This document shows, piece after piece, positions 54,158 through 63,417 of a stretch of DNA of 64,000 nt. The stretch covers positions 1,984,001 to 2,048,000 of the forward strand of contig JAYQJO010000001.1 of assembly GCA_038142205.1 (NCBI GenBank), read 5' to 3'. The stretch's first letter is position 1. Each line of letters opens with the position of its first letter. The stretch comes from UBA7359 sp038142205 (lineage in GTDB: Bacteria; Pseudomonadota; Gammaproteobacteria; Eutrophobiales; Eutrophobiaceae). The notes beneath the pieces were generated by a model. It ran no database searches and was not told where the DNA came from. It was given only the letters and a program-made list of their open reading frames with translations. Position numbers and translations under genes: made by a program.

Positions 54158-54718
54158 CTCGCTATGTAAATCATTGCTTTTTCAGAAATTCAGAAAGCAT
54201 TTGTCGTTGTACATATTCCAATATCATCACGGTAGTGTGAATATACTTAAAAATAAAATTTTCTTCCGTTTGATATTTGAGGACTATAGGTCAATGTCTG
54301 AGACGATGTAATTATTTAGCATAACGACTATGCGGTTTTATTATTCATATTTCGTTGCTGATAATTGAACTCTGCTGCTCTTTCAATCCGGATGGAACGA
54401 AAAAAGCAATATGAACTTATCAAAGGCTTTGAAGTGCTTTTAAAAAAGTCAAAACTTACACACTGTTATACGTATTCGGCATTTATGGAAAACTTACTAC
54501 TTAAAAATAAGATAGACAAATATACTTGCACCGGACTCAAAACTCGGTTTCTTCGGAAGTGTGCGAGCTGATACATACCGTACATGGTTTGCACTCTTCG
54601 CGAGAGCTAACGCTTGTCCAATTTTGTTCCTGACAAACTTTCAATTCTCTCGGCTCTGGCTCCTGCCCCGTTCTACCCCTTACTTCCATATAAGCGCCCC
54701 TCGGCACCACTTTAATGA
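54158..54718. other. Gene-poor junction between the island and the core
   Basis: 561 bp. A reading frame (TTG 54365 to 54571) encodes RMERKKQYELIKGFEVLLKK and onwards, but it runs into the tRNA-like remnant and has no family I recognise. Otherwise empty apart from the remnants. Confidence 0.35.
54529..54567 (+). repeat. Decayed tRNA-Leu 3' half
   Basis: CACCGGACTCAAAACTCGG then TTTCTTCGGAAGTGTGCGAG is a mutated copy of the tRNA-Leu anticodon arm and variable loop. The final CGCCCCTCGGCACCA reappears at 54695-54709. The copy is interrupted by about 130 bp. Confidence 0.7.
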
Positions 54719-55477
54719 TTAAGGTAAATTCTTTTCCAGAACTTTCCCATTAGTTTCATTGATTAAAACTTCTATTAAATCTAATTGTTTACAAAGCAGT
54801 GTTTTATCAGTCGAACGTAAAACAATATTGACCCCTAGCTCACCTCGTTTGAAATAGGGATAACTACCGATGCTCACCTCTTCGCATTCGTTTTGAATAT
54901 TTGTCATACCTTCTGCCAGTTTACTTTCAGTCAAGTTAGTACAAATGCTTGCTGTTAGTATTGGTGGGCCACCAATCAATCTATTGACTAATGATTGAAA
55001 CATCCCTTGCATAATGCTTGGTACACCTGCAAGTACAAAAATATTATTAATCTGATAGGCAGGGGCACCACTGACAGGGTTATCAATCAACGAAGCGCCT
55101 TCTGGAATATCGGCCATTTTTAAACGTGCTTCGGTAAGCATTCCTGGCTCATAATACTGCTCCATAATGGCAACGGCTTCCGGATTGCGAAGCGCTTTTA
55201 CGTTAAATGCTTTTGCAATAGATTCAGTAGTAATGTCATCGTGTGTTGGACCTATACCTCCTGTTGTAAAAACATAATCATAATTATCTGAATAGTGTTT
55301 TATTTTGTCGATAATAGTTTGTTCAACATCAGGAATGATGATGACTTCGTCCAGAACAATGCCTAACTTCTCAAGCTCTTTACCTAGATAAGAAATATTT
55401 TGATCTTGTGTTCGACCCGACAGTATTTCATTTCCAATGATAATAGTAGCAGCTGTTTTTAAATTTTTGTTATTCAT
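54719..55477 (-). CDS. CinA-like molybdopterin-binding-domain protein
   Basis: 252-aa COG1058 protein: AATIIIGNEILSGRTQDQNISYLGKEL and FTTGGIGPTHDDITTESIAKAF are the MoaB/Mog-like core, followed by the linker domain. The C-terminal nicotinamide-nucleotide amidase domain of full CinA is absent. The role of stand-alone forms is unclear; nucleotide pyrophosphatase activity is the family suggestion. Confidence 0.85.
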   Translation of the reverse strand: MNNKNLKTAATIIIGNEILSGRTQDQNISYLGKELEKLGIVLDEVIIIPDVEQTIIDKIKHYSDNYDYVFTTGGIGPTHDDITTESIAKAFNVKALRNPEAVAIMEQYYEPGMLTEARLKMADIPEGASLIDNPVSGAPAYQINNIFVLAGVPSIMQGMFQSLVNRLIGGPPILTASICTNLTESKLAEGMTNIQNECEEVSIGSYPYFKRGELGVNIVLRSTDKTLLCKQLDLIEVLINETNGKVLEKNLP

Positions 55478-55633
55478 ATCTATTTAATTAAAGCGCAGAA
55501 TTATTAAATGCCTGCATATTTTATCTCTGCATCTATTAAATTTTATTCATTCTAAACTGAATAAAAGTGATAGCGAGATAAAAAAACTTCCAGCATTTTC
55601 TTTTGCCATTTATACAAAAAGTATAGCCAAAAA

Positions 55634-55669
55634 TAAAAAAAGCCAACTGCATATCTACAGCTGGCTTTT
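55634..55669 (-). terminator. Terminator after panD
   Basis: Minus strand AGCCAGCTG, loop, CAGTTGGCT (one mismatch) followed by seven T. It closes the panB-panC-panD transcript. A-tracts on the other side could let it work both ways, towards the CinA-like gene. Confidence 0.8.
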
Positions 55670-55696
55670 ATAACTGTTCCAATTCTATAAAAAGAA

Positions 55697-56077
55697 TTAT
55701 GCGGCTTGCACCGGAATATGATCTTTTATTCTAGAAATATTATTTTCTTCATCAAGATAAACCAATGTCGGTTTAAATTTTGGCATTTCATTCTCATTAA
55801 TCCTACCGTAAGCACAAATAATGACACGATCACCCGGATTCGCTTTGTGTGCAGCAGCGCCATTTACAGAAATAACTTTTGAACCTTCCTCAGCACGGAT
55901 CGCGTAAGTAGTAAAACGCTCACCATTAGTAATATTGTAAATGTCGATTTGTTCATATTCATGGATACCTGCTTTATCCAACAAATCCCCATCAATGGCG
56001 CAAGAACCATCATATTCAAGTTCGGCATGTGTTACACAGGCCTGATGCAACTTAGCTTTTAATACTGTTATTTCCAT
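55697..56077 (-). CDS. panD: PanD, aspartate 1-decarboxylase
   Basis: Makes beta-alanine from aspartate using a pyruvoyl group formed by self-cleavage. The cleavage site Gly24-Ser25 lies in EYDGSCAID. Length 126 aa. Also AYGRINENEMPKFKP near the C-terminus. 55 bp after panC. Confidence 0.97.
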   Translation of the reverse strand: MEITVLKAKLHQACVTHAELEYDGSCAIDGDLLDKAGIHEYEQIDIYNITNGERFTTYAIRAEEGSKVISVNGAAAHKANPGDRVIICAYGRINENEMPKFKPTLVYLDEENNISRIKDHIPVQAA

Positions 56078-56132
56078 CGTTATTTTAAATTGTTAGATTA
56101 AAATTTGGATATTACCTGACATCGAAAAGGCG

Positions 56133-56981
56133 TCAATCATAGGGTTGCACCGCAACATTGTCAATCAGACGCGCTTTGCCTAACCACACAGCTGCAATAA
56201 TAACTAATTTCCCCTCTTTTGGGACCAATAATGACTCAGAATCACATATTTTTAAGTATTCAGGTCTGAAACCCGCGTTTTTTAAGTCATTAATCGCTTC
56301 TTTTTCCAGTTTTTCGTAATTCTTCTCACCTTTTTCCATATTTTCGGCAATTTTCTTAAGCTTTTCGTACAGAAAAGCGGCTTTTTCTCGCTCTTTTCCA
56401 GTTAAATATTGGTTACGCGAACTCATTGCTAAGCCATTTTCTTCCCGCATTGTTGCCGCACCAACAATTTCTATTGGTAAATTCAGACTCTTAACTAAAC
56501 TACGAATAACTAAAAGCTGTTGATAATCTTTTCTTCCAAAAATAGCTATATCCGGCTGCACAATATTGAATAATTTAGTCACTATTGTCGCCACCCCTTT
56601 AAAATGCCCGGGACGGTATTCGCCACAATAAATTGATTCCAACACTGGTACGGTTACTTCTGCAAGCGCATCATTCTTTGCTGGATAAATTTCATCGTTA
56701 TCAGGAATAAAAGCCAAATCAACATTCATGCTTTTTAATTGATCCAGATAGGAATCCAGACTACGCGGATAACTTTCAAAGTCTTCGCCTTTAACAAATT
56801 GTGTCGGGTTAACAAAAATAGTAACAACAATATAATCAGCACGTTCTTGTACCTGCTTAATCAAAGACAAATGACCATCATGCAAATTTCCCATCGTAGG
56901 AACGAGTGCGATGGTTTTACCTTCTTGTCGAACAGTAGCGAGTTGTTCTCGTACTTCTTTAATTCGTGTTACTTGCTGCAT
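56133..56981 (-). CDS. panC: PanC, pantothenate synthetase
   Basis: ATP-dependent condensation of pantoate and beta-alanine. ALVPTMGNLHDGHLSLI carries the HxGH motif; FVNPTQFVKGEDFESYPR, FGRKDYQQL and the KMSKS-like MSSRNQYL follow. Length 282 aa. Between panB (two bases) and panD. Confidence 0.97.
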   Translation of the reverse strand: MQQVTRIKEVREQLATVRQEGKTIALVPTMGNLHDGHLSLIKQVQERADYIVVTIFVNPTQFVKGEDFESYPRSLDSYLDQLKSMNVDLAFIPDNDEIYPAKNDALAEVTVPVLESIYCGEYRPGHFKGVATIVTKLFNIVQPDIAIFGRKDYQQLLVIRSLVKSLNLPIEIVGAATMREENGLAMSSRNQYLTGKEREKAAFLYEKLKKIAENMEKGEKNYEKLEKEAINDLKNAGFRPEYLKICDSESLLVPKEGKLVIIAAVWLGKARLIDNVAVQPYD

Positions 56982-56983
56982 TA

Positions 56984-57778
56984 TTAAAAAGAATGGTCAG
57001 TCGCAGGAAATGTTTTACCTTTTACTTCGGTTACATAATTCGATATTGCAGTTTGAATGGAGTCGTTACCTTTAAGAAAGTTTTTTAAAAACCGAAACTT
57101 CTTTCCTGTAATGCCTAACATATCGTGAACAACCAGAACCTGACCATCACAATCAGCACCGGCACCAATGCCAATAGTCGGGACATTCAATTCCTGCGTA
57201 ACATGCCTGGCAACATCTGCGGGGATACATTCAAGTACTATACAATCACAACCTGCGTCTTGTATTGTCAGTGCATCGTGTTTTAATTTTTCTGCTGTTT
57301 CTTCTGTTGTAGCCTGCACTTTAAAATACTTACTGCTTTCAAAAGACTGGGGCATCAAGCCCAGATGACCGCAAACAGCAATATTTTCTTTTTTAATCGC
57401 AGAAATAATATCAGCTATTTCTCCCCCGCCTTCCAGTTTAACCACATCAGCACCACCTTCACTAACTAAGCGTACCGCATTTTCTATAGCATCTCTGGGC
57501 GTTAAATAACTTTTGTAAGGCATATCACTAATTAACATTGAGCGTTGACAAGCCCGGCTAACCTGCTTTGAGTGATACACCATATCATCGACGGTAACTT
57601 GAAGCGTCGTTTCTTCTCCATGTAAAACCATCCCGAGAGAGTCCCCAACTAAAATTACATCAATACCAGCTTCGTTTTCTATACGTGCAAAACTTGCATC
57701 ATACGCTGTTAAGCAGGCTATTTTTTCACCTGCTCGTTTCATTTGCTTTAATGATTCAGTCGTAATTTTTTCTGTCAT
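56984..57778 (-). CDS. panB: PanB, ketopantoate hydroxymethyltransferase
   Basis: Adds a hydroxymethyl group to 2-ketoisovalerate. Motifs: LTAYDASFARIENEAGIDVI, VGDSLGMVLHG, KLEGG, GHLGLMPQS and IGIGAGADCDGQVLV. Length 264 aa. The ATG overlaps the kinase stop by four bases. Confidence 0.97.
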   Translation of the reverse strand: MTEKITTESLKQMKRAGEKIACLTAYDASFARIENEAGIDVILVGDSLGMVLHGEETTLQVTVDDMVYHSKQVSRACQRSMLISDMPYKSYLTPRDAIENAVRLVSEGGADVVKLEGGGEIADIISAIKKENIAVCGHLGLMPQSFESSKYFKVQATTEETAEKLKHDALTIQDAGCDCIVLECIPADVARHVTQELNVPTIGIGAGADCDGQVLVVHDMLGITGKKFRFLKNFLKGNDSIQTAISNYVTEVKGKTFPATDHSF

Positions 57779-58419
57779 GATTCTTTCGGATTAAAATAAT
57801 GTTTGCCTGGAGAAATATTTTGAATCTGATCTAATAACAATTCAAAGTCTTTATTACTATTTGATAAATCAAAGTCATCTGTGTTAACAATCAACAATGG
57901 CGATGAAGTGTAATAATAAAAAAATTCAATATAAGCATCTGATATCTTTTTAACATAATTTCGATTGATAGGGCGTTCATAATCAAGCCCTCGCTCAATA
58001 ATACGTTGCATCAACACATCCAAAGGTGCTTGTAAATAAATAACAAGATCCGGCTCCGGCGCATCCAGCGTAAGCTTGTCATACACTTCATTGTATAAAA
58101 ACAATTCATCTTCATCCAACGTCACTGAAGCAAATAGTTTATCTTTCTCCATTAAGAAATCGGAAACCTGGACAGGTTTAAACATATCCGTTTGTCTTAA
58201 TGATTCTATCTGCTTTGCACGTTGAAATAAGAAATAGAGTTGTGTTGGTAAAGCCACTGATTTCGGATCAGAATAAAATCGCGGCAAAAAAGGATTATCG
58301 GTTGCCAACTCCAGCATTAATTCAGTATTAAATTTTTTTGCCAGTCGTTTCGCCAGCGTTGTTTTGCCTACACCAATAGGCCCCTCAACAACAATATAAT
58401 CTGGATGTCTCTTACTCAC
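57775..58419 (-). CDS. Deoxynucleoside kinase family protein
   Basis: 214-aa dNK-type kinase. P-loop EGPIGVGKTTLAKRLA, LMLELATDNPFLPRFY, and LVIYLQAPLDVLMQRIIERG with the ERG lid motif. The group includes deoxyadenosine/deoxyguanosine kinases; the specific base is not deducible. GTG start at 58419; overlaps both neighbours, so it is embedded in the folK-panB operon. Confidence 0.87.
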   Translation of the reverse strand: MSKRHPDYIVVEGPIGVGKTTLAKRLAKKFNTELMLELATDNPFLPRFYSDPKSVALPTQLYFLFQRAKQIESLRQTDMFKPVQVSDFLMEKDKLFASVTLDEDELFLYNEVYDKLTLDAPEPDLVIYLQAPLDVLMQRIIERGLDYERPINRNYVKKISDAYIEFFYYYTSSPLLIVNTDDFDLSNSNKDFELLLDQIQNISPGKHYFNPKES

Positions 58420-58895
58420 GATAAAATCTCCAATCCATCCCGACCAATACTAATTAATAAACTACTCAACAAGCCTTTTCCCGGGATAAGGCAATCGGCA
58501 TTAATTTCAGCCAGTGGCATAAGCACAAAAGATCGATTCGTCATCTCAGGGTGAGGAATTGTTAGACGTTCATTGTTAATGACTTCATCTCCAAACATTA
58601 ATATATCCAAATCCAGTGTTCTTGGCCCCCAACGTTCATTACGTACACGACCGTGTTCATTTTCAATCGCCTGCAATTTATCTAACAGATCCAATGGCGT
58701 TAGTGACGTTTCTAATTCAGCAACCGCATTGATATAGTCATTCTGATCTTGTGGCCCAACGGGTTTGCTTTTATATAAAGAAGAAACTTTATTTGTGTGA
58801 GTTGATTGTATCTCGCCAAGCGCCTTTATGGCAGTCGTTATATGCTGCCTGGGTGATTCCATATTACTGCCGAGACCAATATAAACTATTGTCAT
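58416..58895 (-). CDS. folK: FolK, hydroxymethyldihydropterin pyrophosphokinase
   Basis: Folate-pathway kinase. YIGLGSNMESPRQHI, KTSLYKSKPVGPQDQNDYINA-type substrate loop, and RWGPRTLDLDILMF with metal-binding aspartates. Length 159 aa. Overlaps pcnB by four bases. Confidence 0.96.
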   Translation of the reverse strand: MTIVYIGLGSNMESPRQHITTAIKALGEIQSTHTNKVSSLYKSKPVGPQDQNDYINAVAELETSLTPLDLLDKLQAIENEHGRVRNERWGPRTLDLDILMFGDEVINNERLTIPHPEMTNRSFVLMPLAEINADCLIPGKGLLSSLLISIGRDGLEILS

Positions 58896-60220
58896 GAATC
58901 AGACGGTTTCTTACGACGGCTTCTGGCTCCCCTTCTGGAACGTGGCTTATGATATCCGGACTTTATTGTATCTTTGCCAGCTAAAGGTTCATCAAGCTGC
59001 TCTTTAGTCCAGTAATCAACCAGTTCCTGTAACGGCTCACCTGCTTCAGCGCGAAGCAATAGAAAATCATAAGCCGCACGAAACTTAGGATGCATTAATA
59101 CACGAAAAGATCGTTTCCCAGTGCGTTTTAAACGTACTTGTAATGCCCAAATATCGCGCGCCATATGTGTAAAACGCCTTGGCATGGACAAGCTTGAAAT
59201 TTGTTTTGAAATAACCGTATCACCAGCAAGCTGCACGGCTTCCATTTCTGATAAGCCATAACCGATATGTTCATCAGCAAGAACTCGCATTGGTTCCCAC
59301 AAAAACGCCGCCAATAAAAATCCGGGCGCTACAGAATTACCCTGACTTAATCGTTGATCAGTATTCCTTAATGCCTGCATGATAAAAGTATGCGGATAAT
59401 CTTTTTCATGTGTATCGAGTAAAGAGTCTGTTTGCGGGAATAAGTATTTAAATAAATTATAGTGTCGTAGCATTTCAAAAGTTTGTAACGCACAAGCACC
59501 CATAAACAGCTTCAACATTTCTTCAAATAAACGTGCAGGCGGAATATCTTTTAATAATTCTGCATGCTGACTAATCGGCTTCTCTGCTTCGGAGTGAATT
59601 CTTAAACCCAGTTTCGCAGCAAAGCGAACCGCTCGGAGCATACGGACTGGATCTTCAATATAACGTTGCGATGGTTCGCCAATTAATTTTAGTTGTCCAT
59701 CTTTCAGATCCTTAACACCGCCCACATAGTCAACAACTGAAAAGTCTTTAATATTGTAAAACAGTGCGTTCACCGTAAAATCGCGCCGCCAGACATCATC
59801 ATCAATATCACCATAAACATTGTCACGAATAATACGACCTTCTTCGACACGCCCTGCTCCTTCATCAGAAACATGATGAGGCGCACGAAAAGTCGACACT
59901 TCTATTATTTCATCGCCAAAACGAACATGCGCCAGCCTAAAACGCCGACCTATTAATCGGCAATTGCGAAACAATTCTCGTATTTGTTCAGGTTTCGCAT
60001 CCGTGACGACATCAAAGTCTTTTGGTTCTCTGCCCAAAAGAATATCGCGAACACCACCGCCAACAAGATAAGCCTTATAATCAGCATTCTTTAATCGATA
60101 CAGGACTTTTAAAGCGCTATCGCTTATGGCTGATCGTGAAATATTATGCTGATCGCGTGGGATGATGGTTGGTTCGATTTTTAACCGGGTAATGTTTGAA
60201 GACTTATCAGAGACTGTCAT
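58892..60220 (-). CDS. pcnB: PcnB, poly(A) polymerase I
   Basis: Adds 3' poly(A) tails to RNA. Nucleotidyltransferase head with VGGGVRDILLGREPKDFDVV, where the two metal aspartates lie, ERYIEDPVRMLRAVRFAAKL, and a basic C-terminus (SGYHKPRSRRGARSRRKKPS) that separates PcnB from CCA-adding enzymes. Length 442 aa with an ATG start, unlike the AUU of E. coli pcnB. First gene of pcnB-folK-kinase-panBCD. Confidence 0.95.
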   Translation of the reverse strand: MTVSDKSSNITRLKIEPTIIPRDQHNISRSAISDSALKVLYRLKNADYKAYLVGGGVRDILLGREPKDFDVVTDAKPEQIRELFRNCRLIGRRFRLAHVRFGDEIIEVSTFRAPHHVSDEGAGRVEEGRIIRDNVYGDIDDDVWRRDFTVNALFYNIKDFSVVDYVGGVKDLKDGQLKLIGEPSQRYIEDPVRMLRAVRFAAKLGLRIHSEAEKPISQHAELLKDIPPARLFEEMLKLFMGACALQTFEMLRHYNLFKYLFPQTDSLLDTHEKDYPHTFIMQALRNTDQRLSQGNSVAPGFLLAAFLWEPMRVLADEHIGYGLSEMEAVQLAGDTVISKQISSLSMPRRFTHMARDIWALQVRLKRTGKRSFRVLMHPKFRAAYDFLLLRAEAGEPLQELVDYWTKEQLDEPLAGKDTIKSGYHKPRSRRGARSRRKKPSDS

Positions 60221-60317
60221 TTATTAATATTTTGAGTACTTTCTATAGGCTCCTATAATAGCGCAGATGAATCATTATTGCTCCTTTCATCAAAAAACCC
60301 TGGACTAACTATTAAAA

Positions 60318-60740
60318 TTGGAAAATAAAGACCAAAACCATTGTTCATTACCTCGCCGTTTGGCTGCAATTTTTTATGATACGTTATTACTCATAGCCAT
60401 TTTCTTTGTTGCTAGTTTTATTCTTTTACCATTAATCGGTGAGACGGGGGTCGAAAGTGGTAATAGTTTTTATAATGTTTTTTTGATACTTCTGGCTTAT
60501 CTGTACTTTTGTTGGCATTGGGTAAACGGTAGACAAACATTAGGCATGCGTAGCTGGAAAATTGAAGTGTTTAATAAAACAGACTCAACACTCAATTGGA
60601 AGCAAGGTAGCTTAAGATACTTTGCTGCTTTATTATCTTTGCTACTTTTAGGACTAGGTTTTATCTGGGCGTTATTTGATAAAGAAAAACTCGCCCTACA
60701 CGATCGGTTATCTAAAACAAAATTGATTGTTAAAAAATAA
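60318..60740 (+). CDS. RDD-family membrane protein
   Basis: 140 aa. The RDD pattern appears as PRRLAAIFYDTLLL (Arg and Asp of helix 1), with three to four hydrophobic helices and GRQTLGMRSWKIEV, LALHDRLSKTKLI at the end. The start is TTG 60318, bounded by an upstream TAA at 60306. Transport role unproven. Confidence 0.85.
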   Translation: MENKDQNHCSLPRRLAAIFYDTLLLIAIFFVASFILLPLIGETGVESGNSFYNVFLILLAYLYFCWHWVNGRQTLGMRSWKIEVFNKTDSTLNWKQGSLRYFAALLSLLLLGLGFIWALFDKEKLALHDRLSKTKLIVKK

Positions 60741-60777
60741 TTAATTTTAGATGTCTGCTATCGGCCAGCAGCATACA

Positions 60778-60954
60778 TTAATCTAAAGCATTATCAGAAA
60801 TAATCTCATTAAAATTAACCCCACAATATAGGCAGTGTTTAATACCTCGCTCCTTCTATACTGAAACTAAAGAGAAGTGATTCATAAAATCACTCACACG
60901 CCTTTTACACTGAGGGCATTTAATAAAAAAACAAAACCAATAACGCCATTTCAA
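60778..60954 (-). pseudogene. Small double-CxxC zinc-ribbon ORF with an in-frame TAG
   Basis: TTG 60954 with AGGA eight bases upstream encodes MKWRYWFCFFIKCPQCKRRV, then SDFMNHFSLVSV, a TAG (60856-60858), then KERGIKHCLYCGVNFNE to a TAA at 60778. Two CxxC pairs on either side of the stop suggest one zinc-ribbon protein of 58 residues. No other gene lies in 60741-61013. Confidence 0.4.
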
Positions 60955-61013
60955 TTACTGAATCCTTTTTATAAGTAATGTCTGCTTAGGATCGTCAGCT
61001 GCATCCATCATTT

Positions 61014-62075
61014 TTAATATTTTTTTACCAACGAGTATGAAATATAAGACAACACAACTATTGTCGGTAACGTCACACTGATAAATGGCGGAATGCCATA
61101 AACAACCCCGAGATGTCCGGTTACCTGATTAACAAGATGAAAAGTGACACCGATTAAAGCACCTATAAATACTCGTTTCCCTAGACCTATTGGCCTGCCC
61201 TCACACTTAACGACACAGGTTGCCAACAATATCATTGCGATGATTGCAAAAGGATTAATAATTTTTGACCAGAATGCCTGTTCATAAAGTTTGCTGCTTT
61301 GATTGTTTGCATTCAGATACTTAATGTAATTGACTAACCCGTACATAGATAAATAACGCGGTTTAATCGTTACCATCTCAATTACTTCAGGGTTTAATAG
61401 CGCTTCCCACTCTGCTGTATCATGATGCGTTGATGTAACATGTTGGTCGGATATTTCCGTTCTTTGAATATCACGTAGTATCCATCTGTCCTCATGATAC
61501 TCAGCGTGTTTGGCACTGATACTGGCTTGTAGTTGATTATCTTCATCAAATTCATAAATATAAATTTGCTCAACTCTATCACCCGGTAAAATTTTTCTGA
61601 TATTGATGTAATTATTACCATCACGTGACCAGAAACCGTTTTTTGTTTTTAGCGAAATTTGTTTTGTTAAAGCAACAGATCGTTTCTGTTGGGCAACTTG
61701 TTCGCTGACTGGCGCGATAACTTCTCCGATTAATACACTGACAACAATAAAGATTATCCCTGTCTTCATTAAAGAATAAGCAAGCTGCAATCTTGATATG
61801 CCCGAGGTTCTTATAACAGCAAGTTCACTGGTGTTTGCTAGCATTCCTAACGCTGCCATACTGCCTATCACCGTAGCGATGGGAAACAATTCGTAACTTA
61901 ATCGAGGAACAGTGAGCAACACATACTGTATCGCTTCCATGACTCCATAATTACCTACGCCTGTATCATCAAGTTGATCGACCAAAGAGAAAAAAGAAAA
62001 AATGGCGACAAGGCAAAATAATGCCAACACACTGATAAGCAAAATACTTTTACCGATATAACGATCCAGTATCAT
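61014..62075 (-). CDS. lptG: LptG, LPS export permease
   Basis: Inner-membrane subunit of the LptB2FGC transporter. Six membrane helices with a periplasmic beta-jellyroll (about residues 130-260). ILDRYIGKSILLISVLALFCLV at the start; ELAVIRTSGISRLQL is the coupling helix. Length 353 aa. Nine bases after lptF. Confidence 0.95.
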   Translation of the reverse strand: MILDRYIGKSILLISVLALFCLVAIFSFFSLVDQLDDTGVGNYGVMEAIQYVLLTVPRLSYELFPIATVIGSMAALGMLANTSELAVIRTSGISRLQLAYSLMKTGIIFIVVSVLIGEVIAPVSEQVAQQKRSVALTKQISLKTKNGFWSRDGNNYINIRKILPGDRVEQIYIYEFDEDNQLQASISAKHAEYHEDRWILRDIQRTEISDQHVTSTHHDTAEWEALLNPEVIEMVTIKPRYLSMYGLVNYIKYLNANNQSSKLYEQAFWSKIINPFAIIAMILLATCVVKCEGRPIGLGKRVFIGALIGVTFHLVNQVTGHLGVVYGIPPFISVTLPTIVVLSYISYSLVKKY

Positions 62076-62084
62076 CTTCTATCC

Positions 62085-63203
62085 TTATCGGTCATCGACA
62101 TCAGCAGCAGGAATAAGCTGATGCTCATCATCATCGTTCATCATCTGTCGGAGTTGCGGCATGTAAAAAAGCAAAAACAATACACCTATTAATATTAAGT
62201 GAACCCACCATAAGCCAATGAATGCAGGAATAACATCACGCTTTAATAATGTCTGCGCAATCCCGAGTAAATTACTGTAAATAAGATAAATTGAGATGCC
62301 AATAACAAAAGGTGTATAACGACGTTCGTTAGCATGAGATTGCATTAATAAAATAGCCAATATCGATAATAGTAAACAAGATAAGATTAAAGAAATTCTC
62401 CATTGAAACTCTGCCTGATGCCTTTTGTTATCTGACACCATAATTTCTGTAGTAGGCAAAGAAGCGAGTTTGCCTGTTGTTGAACTGGCTGAGGCACTCT
62501 CTGTCTGGATGGCATACGTTTCGTATTCCGTAATTTGATAATCAAGTAAGCCTGGCTCACCAACATAACGACGGCCATCACTAAAAACAGCGTATTTGTT
62601 GCCTGATTTAGGATCAACTTTAAAGCGCGCGCTATCCGAAGCTAAGACACCTAGCTTTCCTTCCTGCCTGACCTGTAAAAAAACTTCTTCCATTGAACCT
62701 TTTTCCGGAGAAGGGTTTTGCACATAAACAACGCGATCGCCCTGGCTAAATTCTTTAAACTGACCAGCTTTAATACCGGAAATATCAGACTGTTGTTTTG
62801 CTCTCTCCTTTAGGTCGTGAATATTCCGTTCTGCCCACGGCGCAAAATACAGGGTAACAACTGAGACAATAAGGCAAAAAACGAGTGCAAAACGCGCCAC
62901 GACTTTAATTTGAAACACAGTGCTAATGCCCGATGCGGCTAAAATAACGAGTTCTCTATCAGTCGCCATACGTGAAAAAGCGAGAAGCATCGCTATAAGA
63001 ATAGATACCGGTAAAATTTTCGGTAAGGTTGCCAACATCTTGAAACCGAGCATTAAGAAAACCATATCTGCAGGCAAGCTTCCTTCCGCTGCATCTGCTA
63101 AGAAACCAACAAACTTATTACTGGCAAAGACCAATATCAGTAAACTCAGTATCCATAGGAGTTTTTGCAATAATTCCTTATAGATATAATATTGAATAAT
63201 CAA
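62085..63203 (-). CDS. lptF: LptF, LPS export permease
   Basis: Partner permease of LptG. Six helices and a periplasmic domain (about 140-265). MATDRELVILAASGISTVFQ is the coupling helix. Start TTG at 63203 (IIQYYIYKELLQKLL). Length 372 aa. Divergent from pepA across 214 bp, the classic arrangement. Confidence 0.95.
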   Translation of the reverse strand: MIIQYYIYKELLQKLLWILSLLILVFASNKFVGFLADAAEGSLPADMVFLMLGFKMLATLPKILPVSILIAMLLAFSRMATDRELVILAASGISTVFQIKVVARFALVFCLIVSVVTLYFAPWAERNIHDLKERAKQQSDISGIKAGQFKEFSQGDRVVYVQNPSPEKGSMEEVFLQVRQEGKLGVLASDSARFKVDPKSGNKYAVFSDGRRYVGEPGLLDYQITEYETYAIQTESASASSTTGKLASLPTTEIMVSDNKRHQAEFQWRISLILSCLLLSILAILLMQSHANERRYTPFVIGISIYLIYSNLLGIAQTLLKRDVIPAFIGLWWVHLILIGVLFLLFYMPQLRQMMNDDDEHQLIPAADVDDR

Positions 63204-63417
63204 AAAATAGTACCTTTAATTGAAATACAGCTTTGCTTACTCGAAGATAAATGAATAAACTTGTCAAAAAGTACGGTTTTAATCATTTTTCCCTATTTTT
63301 AGCAAAAATCTATGTGATTATGACACGCTTGGCGTATCCACGCTGAATAATATCGTACGTTTTTAATTCATTAAATAACAAATATTTACCAATCGTGATA
63401 ATCATTTTGGAGTAGTT

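Larger units (their letters stand above)
51534..54709. mobile_element. Second accreted module behind tRNA-Leu
   Basis: Lies between the perfect attR (51478-51533) and degenerate tRNA-Leu pieces at 54529-54567 and 54695-54709. It carries only the dgcN-like and racemase genes. No recombinase is seen. The case rests on the tRNA remnants and the higher GC of the two genes. Confidence 0.45.

Noticed and set aside
54365..54571. 68-aa frame before the decayed tRNA remnant as a real gene
   Set aside because: It starts with TTG without a clear ribosome site, and its C-terminus is encoded by the tRNA remnant itself.
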